The notes below the pieces were generated by a model, which worked only from the letters and a program-made list of their open reading frames with translations, was not told the origin of the DNA and did no database searches. DNA of 64,000 nt from Actinomycetota bacterium (lineage in GTDB: Bacteria; Actinomycetota; Actinomycetes; Propionibacteriales; Propionibacteriaceae), in NCBI GenBank assembly GCA_020161755.1, contig JAIUOS010000010.1, positions 1 to 64,000 on the forward strand, written 5' to 3'. Shown here one piece after another: positions 60,809 to 64,000 of the stretch (the first letter of the stretch is position 1; every line of letters begins with the position of its first letter). A program made the position numbers and the translations under genes.

Positions 60809-61739
60809 ACCGAGCGCGAGCACGCCCCGGCTCGCCACGGACGGACAGCACCGGCGGACGGTCCCCGCGGATGGACGCCACCATGTCGGCGACCTGGCGG
60901 GTGGCGGCGACGTCGTGGGCGCGGAACACCGTCGTGCCCAGCCAGCCGGCGATCGCGGTCGCGGCGAGGGTGCCGAACAGCCGGTCGTCGACGGCCAGGT
61001 CGAGGGTCTCGCCCACGAAGTCCTTGCGGCTGAGCGCCTGGAGCACCGGGTACCCCAGCCCGGCCACCGCGCCGGTCGCGCGCAGCACTCGCAAGGAGTG
61101 CCGGGTGGTCTTGCCGAAGTCCAGGGTCGGGTCGACCAGGACGCGCTCGGCGGGCACCCCGGCCGCCACCGCCCGGGCGGCGCCGGCGGCCAGCGTCGCC
61201 AGCACGTCGCGGACCACGTCGTCGGCGTCGGTGCCGTAGCTGATGTCGACCGGATCGGTGCGCGGCGGCAGCCCACCGGTGTGGGAGACCACGTAGCCAG
61301 CCCCCAGTTCGGCAGCCACGAACACCAGTTCGGGGTCGGCGCCCGCCCAGGTGTCGTTGATCAGGTCGACCCGGGCGTCCGCGCAGGCCGAGGCCACCTC
61401 GGCCCGCCAGGTGTCGAGGCTGAGCAGCACGTCCGGGTGCCGCTCGCGGACGGCCAGCAGGAAGGGTCGGACGCGCTCGATCTCAGCGGCCGCGTCCACC
61501 ACCTCGCCCTGCTGCCCGGCGCGCACGCCGCCCACGTCGATCAGGTCGGCGCCCTCGGCGAGCAGCCGGTCGACCGCCTCCAGCCCCGGCCCCAGGTCGG
61601 TGTAGCGGGCGGCGGCGTAGAACGAGTCGGGCGTGCGGTTCACGATGCCCATCACCGCCGGGCGGGACGCGTCGAAGCGGCGTCCGCGCAGGACGAGTGC
61701 GGCGGCGGAGATCGGCGGGCTCGGCCAGGTGTCGGTCAT
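60786..61739 (-). CDS. folP2: FolP2-type dihydropteroate synthase-like protein
   Basis: A 317-residue TIM-barrel protein from ATG 61739. VMGIVNRTPDSFYAAARYTDLGPG and ADLIDVGGVRAGQQGEVVDAAAEI match mycobacterial FolP2 and not the functional DHPS GGESTRPG loop. DLINDTWAGADPELV, SHTGGLPPRTDPV and VDPTLDFGKTTRHSLRVL follow. FolP2 proteins are reported not to make dihydropteroate and their true role is unclear. No folate genes are adjacent. Confidence 0.88.
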   Translation of the reverse strand: MTDTWPSPPISAAALVLRGRRFDASRPAVMGIVNRTPDSFYAAARYTDLGPGLEAVDRLLAEGADLIDVGGVRAGQQGEVVDAAAEIERVRPFLLAVRERHPDVLLSLDTWRAEVASACADARVDLINDTWAGADPELVFVAAELGAGYVVSHTGGLPPRTDPVDISYGTDADDVVRDVLATLAAGAARAVAAGVPAERVLVDPTLDFGKTTRHSLRVLRATGAVAGLGYPVLQALSRKDFVGETLDLAVDDRLFGTLAATAIAGWLGTTVFRAHDVAATRQVADMVASIRGDRPPVLSVRGEPGRARARFRPAGGR

Positions 61740-61921
61740 GGCCCCCACTGTGCCTCACGGTGCGTCCCGACCGACGCATCTGCAGCCGCAACGCCGCGCG
61801 GTGCGCGATTCCGGGCTGTCGGCGGCCGCTGGGTGCAGAATCGTCGGCCCGCCCTCGCAGCGCCCCTACCGCGACACGGCTCCGGCGGCCAGAATCGGGG
61901 TGGACGAGCGGAGGAGGACCG

Positions 61922-63349
61922 ATGAACCACGCGGTGGTGCCCACCGGCGGTGCCGGGTTCGGTTCGGTGCGTGACACACCGCCGAGCCGTGCCGAACGGT
62001 TCGCGCTCGGCACGGCGCTCCGGGCGCAGGTCCCCTACGAGGAACTCGGCGAGTGGGCGGCGTCCCCGGCGCGCTTCGACCCGATCGCGCTGATCGCGAT
62101 GAGCCACGTCGGCCGGGTGCCCGACCTGGTCGCGATCCGCGTCGCCCGGATGGCGACCACCCCGTACGGCTTCCTGCGCGGGTCGGCGGTGGTGATGGCC
62201 GCCGACGTGGCGTCCCTGCCGTCCACCGGCATCCACCCGGTGATCTGCGGGGACGCGCACCTGGGCAACTTCGGCTTCTACCGCTCGCCCGAGGGCGCCC
62301 AGGTGATCGACCTGAACGACTTCGACGAGGCCCATCCCGGCGCCTGGGAGTGGGACCTGCGGCGGCTGGTGGCCAGCGTCTGGGTGGCCGGACGCGAGAA
62401 CGGCTACAGCGAGGACGCCTGCGCGGCGTCCGTCCACTCGTGCGTGGTGGAGTACGCGGCCGAGGTCGGCCAGTTGGCGTCCGAGCCGCTGATGGCGCGC
62501 TCGTACAACCGGCTGGAGGTGTCCCGGCTCAAGAAGTCGGTGGCCGACAAGACCCTGCGCCACGAGATCAAGCGGGCCGCCGATAGCGCCCGTAAACGCA
62601 CCAGCGACCGGGTGCTGCCCAAGCTGACCGCGGAGGTCGACGGCCACCGCCACATCCTCGCCGAGCCGCCGATCACCACGTCCGTGGACGCGGGGGAGGC
62701 CGCGGCCATCGGCGCCGGGCTGGACGACTACCTGGGCACGCTCGCGCCGCACTGGCGCCGGGTGGTGGCCGGCTACACCCTCGAGGACGTCGCACACCGG
62801 GTGGTCGGCGTCGGCTCGGTGGGGCTGCGGGCCTACGTGGTGCTGCTGGTCGGCTCCACCCCGGACGACGTGCTGTTCCTCCAGCTGAAGGAGGCCCGGC
62901 GTTCGGTGCTGGCCCGGTTCGTGCACGGCGAGGACGCCTGGCACGCCCACCAGGGCCAGCGGGTCGTGGAGTACCAGCAGGCGTTGCAGACGGTCAGCGA
63001 CCCGCTGCTGGGCTGGACGACGATCGAGGGCCGCGAGTACTACGTGCGGCAGTTCCGGAACATGAAGGGGACGGTGCCGCTCAACGCCATCCGGGAGGAG
63101 GCACTGAGCGACTACGCGGGCATCGTCGGCCGGCTGCTGGCCAAAGGGCACGCACGGACGTCGGGGGCGTCCATGATCGCCGGCTACCTCGGCGACGGCG
63201 ACGCGGCCGGGGACGCCTTCGCCCGGTTCGCGCGACTCTACGCCGACCAGACCGAGGCCGACTGGGCGGCCCTCGTCGCCGCGGCGAAGGCCGGACGGCT
63301 GCCGCTGGCGTCCGACCCGTACATGGCCTCGGCGTTCCGCCCGGGGTAG
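61922..63349 (+). CDS. DUF2252 family protein
   Basis: A 475-residue protein from ATG 61922, preceded by GGAGGA. Conserved DUF2252 blocks are FLRGSAVVMAADVA, VICGDAHLGNFGFYRSPEG, VIDLNDFDEAHPGAWEWDLRRLVAS, VGVGSVGLRAYVVLL and LFLQLKEARRSVL. The DAHLGN and DxNDFD words resemble the catalytic and metal-binding loops of aminoglycoside-phosphotransferase/kinase folds, so a small-molecule kinase is suspected. Function not established. Confidence 0.88.
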   Translation: MNHAVVPTGGAGFGSVRDTPPSRAERFALGTALRAQVPYEELGEWAASPARFDPIALIAMSHVGRVPDLVAIRVARMATTPYGFLRGSAVVMAADVASLPSTGIHPVICGDAHLGNFGFYRSPEGAQVIDLNDFDEAHPGAWEWDLRRLVASVWVAGRENGYSEDACAASVHSCVVEYAAEVGQLASEPLMARSYNRLEVSRLKKSVADKTLRHEIKRAADSARKRTSDRVLPKLTAEVDGHRHILAEPPITTSVDAGEAAAIGAGLDDYLGTLAPHWRRVVAGYTLEDVAHRVVGVGSVGLRAYVVLLVGSTPDDVLFLQLKEARRSVLARFVHGEDAWHAHQGQRVVEYQQALQTVSDPLLGWTTIEGREYYVRQFRNMKGTVPLNAIREEALSDYAGIVGRLLAKGHARTSGASMIAGYLGDGDAAGDAFARFARLYADQTEADWAALVAAAKAGRLPLASDPYMASAFRPG

Positions 63350-63473
63350 ACGGCCGCGCCCCGCGTCCGGGATTCTCAGCGAACCTTCAGCCCGTAACCG
63401 CCCCCGGGGGCCGTTGCGGGCGGGTCGGCGTCGGTACCTTGTGTGCCGCTCAACCTGACTATTCCGAGGGGAA

Positions 63474-63854
63474 ATGATGAATACGGACAACTCTGCTGCG
63501 GCCGCTGCCGCATCGGTGCCGGGAACGATCTTCGGCCTGGTGATCGCGGTCCTGGCGATCGTGGCGCTGTGGAAGATCTTCCAGAAGGCCGGCGAGCCCG
63601 GCTGGGCGGCGGTCATCCCGCTCTACAACACCTACACCGCCTTCAAGATCGCCGGCCTCAACCCGTGGCTGTTCCTGCTGCTGCTGATCCCGGTGGTGAA
63701 CATCGTGATGCTGATCATCTGGGCGCTCAAGCTCGGCGCCACGTTCGGCAAGAGCGGCGTCTGGTCGTTCTTCCTGCTGGTGGTCTTCTCGGTCATCGGC
63801 TACCTGATCCTCGGCTTCGGCAGCGCGACCTACCGCAAGCCCGCCGTGGCCTGA
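63474..63854 (+). CDS. DUF5684-like membrane protein
   Basis: A 126-residue protein, ATG after GAGGGGA. Four hydrophobic segments: IFGLVIAVLAIVALWKIF, WAAVIPLYNTYTAFKIAG (the PLYN motif of this family), NPWLFLLLLIPVVNIVMLIIWALKL and VWSFFLLVVFSVIGYLILGFG. Found widely in actinobacteria, often near signal peptidase genes. Function unknown. Confidence 0.8.
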   Translation: MMNTDNSAAAAAASVPGTIFGLVIAVLAIVALWKIFQKAGEPGWAAVIPLYNTYTAFKIAGLNPWLFLLLLIPVVNIVMLIIWALKLGATFGKSGVWSFFLLVVFSVIGYLILGFGSATYRKPAVA

Positions 63855-63865
63855 TCCCCCCGACG

Positions 63866-63901
63866 CAGAAGCCGCCGTCCCGGAAGGGACGGCGGCTTCT
63901 G
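63866..63901. terminator. Terminator after the DUF5684 gene
   Basis: A perfect hairpin with CAGAAGCCGCCGTCCC and GGGACGGCGGCTTCTG arms around GGAA, 12 nt after the stop. Confidence 0.85.
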
Positions 63902-63908
63902 TGCACCT

Positions 63909-64000
63909 GGACCAAAAGGGGACTGTCCCCTTTTGGTCCGGTCAGGTGGACCGAAAGGGGACTGTCCCCTTTTGGTCCGGTCAGGTGGACCGAAAGGGGA
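63909..64000 (+). repeat. REP-like array F (39-bp period, running off the window)
   Basis: Units begin at 63909, 63948 and 63987, exactly 39 bp apart. Each holds the palindrome GGACCGAAAGGGGAC and GTCCCCTTTTGGTCC, then GGTCAGGT. The period equals that of arrays A-D, but the palindrome differs. It continues beyond the right end. Confidence 0.85.

Noticed and set aside
58529-61276. A longer start for the KstD-like protein
   Set aside because: The FAD motif begins right after ATG 60187, and the extension runs antisense to the TetR gene and over the operator.

Overview
The window is GC-rich DNA, tightly packed with genes, with frequent GTG starts and short or overlapping gene junctions. It carries an actinobacterial-type guanidine-III riboswitch, LCP, DivIVA-like and FolP2-type genes and many high-GC regulators. 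It most likely comes from an actinomycete of the Propionibacteriales type; the order is an inference, the actinobacterial assignment is firmer.

Region 1 (1-25,168) looks like accessory DNA stacked on a tRNA gene. An intact tRNA-Ser(GCU) with its terminator lies at 25,027-25,168 (minus strand). Two incomplete copies of the same terminator plus tRNA 3' half sit at 335-447 and 1,726-1,840, and short TGAGACMA-type repeats lie just inside these boundaries. The first interval (about 0.45-1.73 kb) holds only a ParE/RelE toxin-antitoxin pair. The second (about 1.84-25.03 kb) holds a broken DUF1016 nuclease gene cut by an IS256-type element, a decayed IS110 element, a secreted beta-propeller with a two-component system, an ECF sigma factor, a MerR-controlled set (NAD(P)-binding protein, MerR regulator, MacB-like ABC transporter, FAD monooxygenase) with two identical operators, a broken methyltransferase, a cupin/NTF2-like/TPR operon, a guanidinium exporter under a guanidine-III riboswitch, a PEP-mutase-family enzyme and truncated remnants at the right edge. 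No integrase was found.

Region 2 (25.2-64.0 kb) looks like ordinary chromosome: LCP cell-wall ligase, tRNA-Ser(UGA), quinone oxidoreductase, an asymmetric heterodimeric ABC exporter, YbdK-type carboxylate-amine ligase with a glutamine amidotransferase, PIG-L deacetylase, serine hydrolase, aldo/keto reductase, two DivIVA-like coiled-coil proteins, threonine synthase, M3 peptidase, phosphofructokinase, PhzF protein, TolB-like propeller, dihydroxy-acid dehydratase, PdxH, a KstD-like flavoprotein with its TetR regulator, FolP2-type protein, DUF2252 and DUF5684 proteins.

The most interesting layer is between these genes. A REP-associated tyrosine transposase (RAYT) at 42,461-43,243 is bracketed by head-to-head arrays of a 39-bp REP-like unit, each beginning GGGGACGGTTC. 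The same unit forms arrays at 34,592 and 35,551. Arrays with the same kind of leader or period but different palindromes occur at 57,520 (34-bp period) and 63,909 (39-bp period, running off the window). In the four RAYT-type arrays the unit is always read outward from the stop codon of a neighbouring gene. A second family of long hairpins with shared tips occurs at 28,622, 49,961 and 54,273. Together they suggest an active or recently active REP/RAYT system in an actinomycete.
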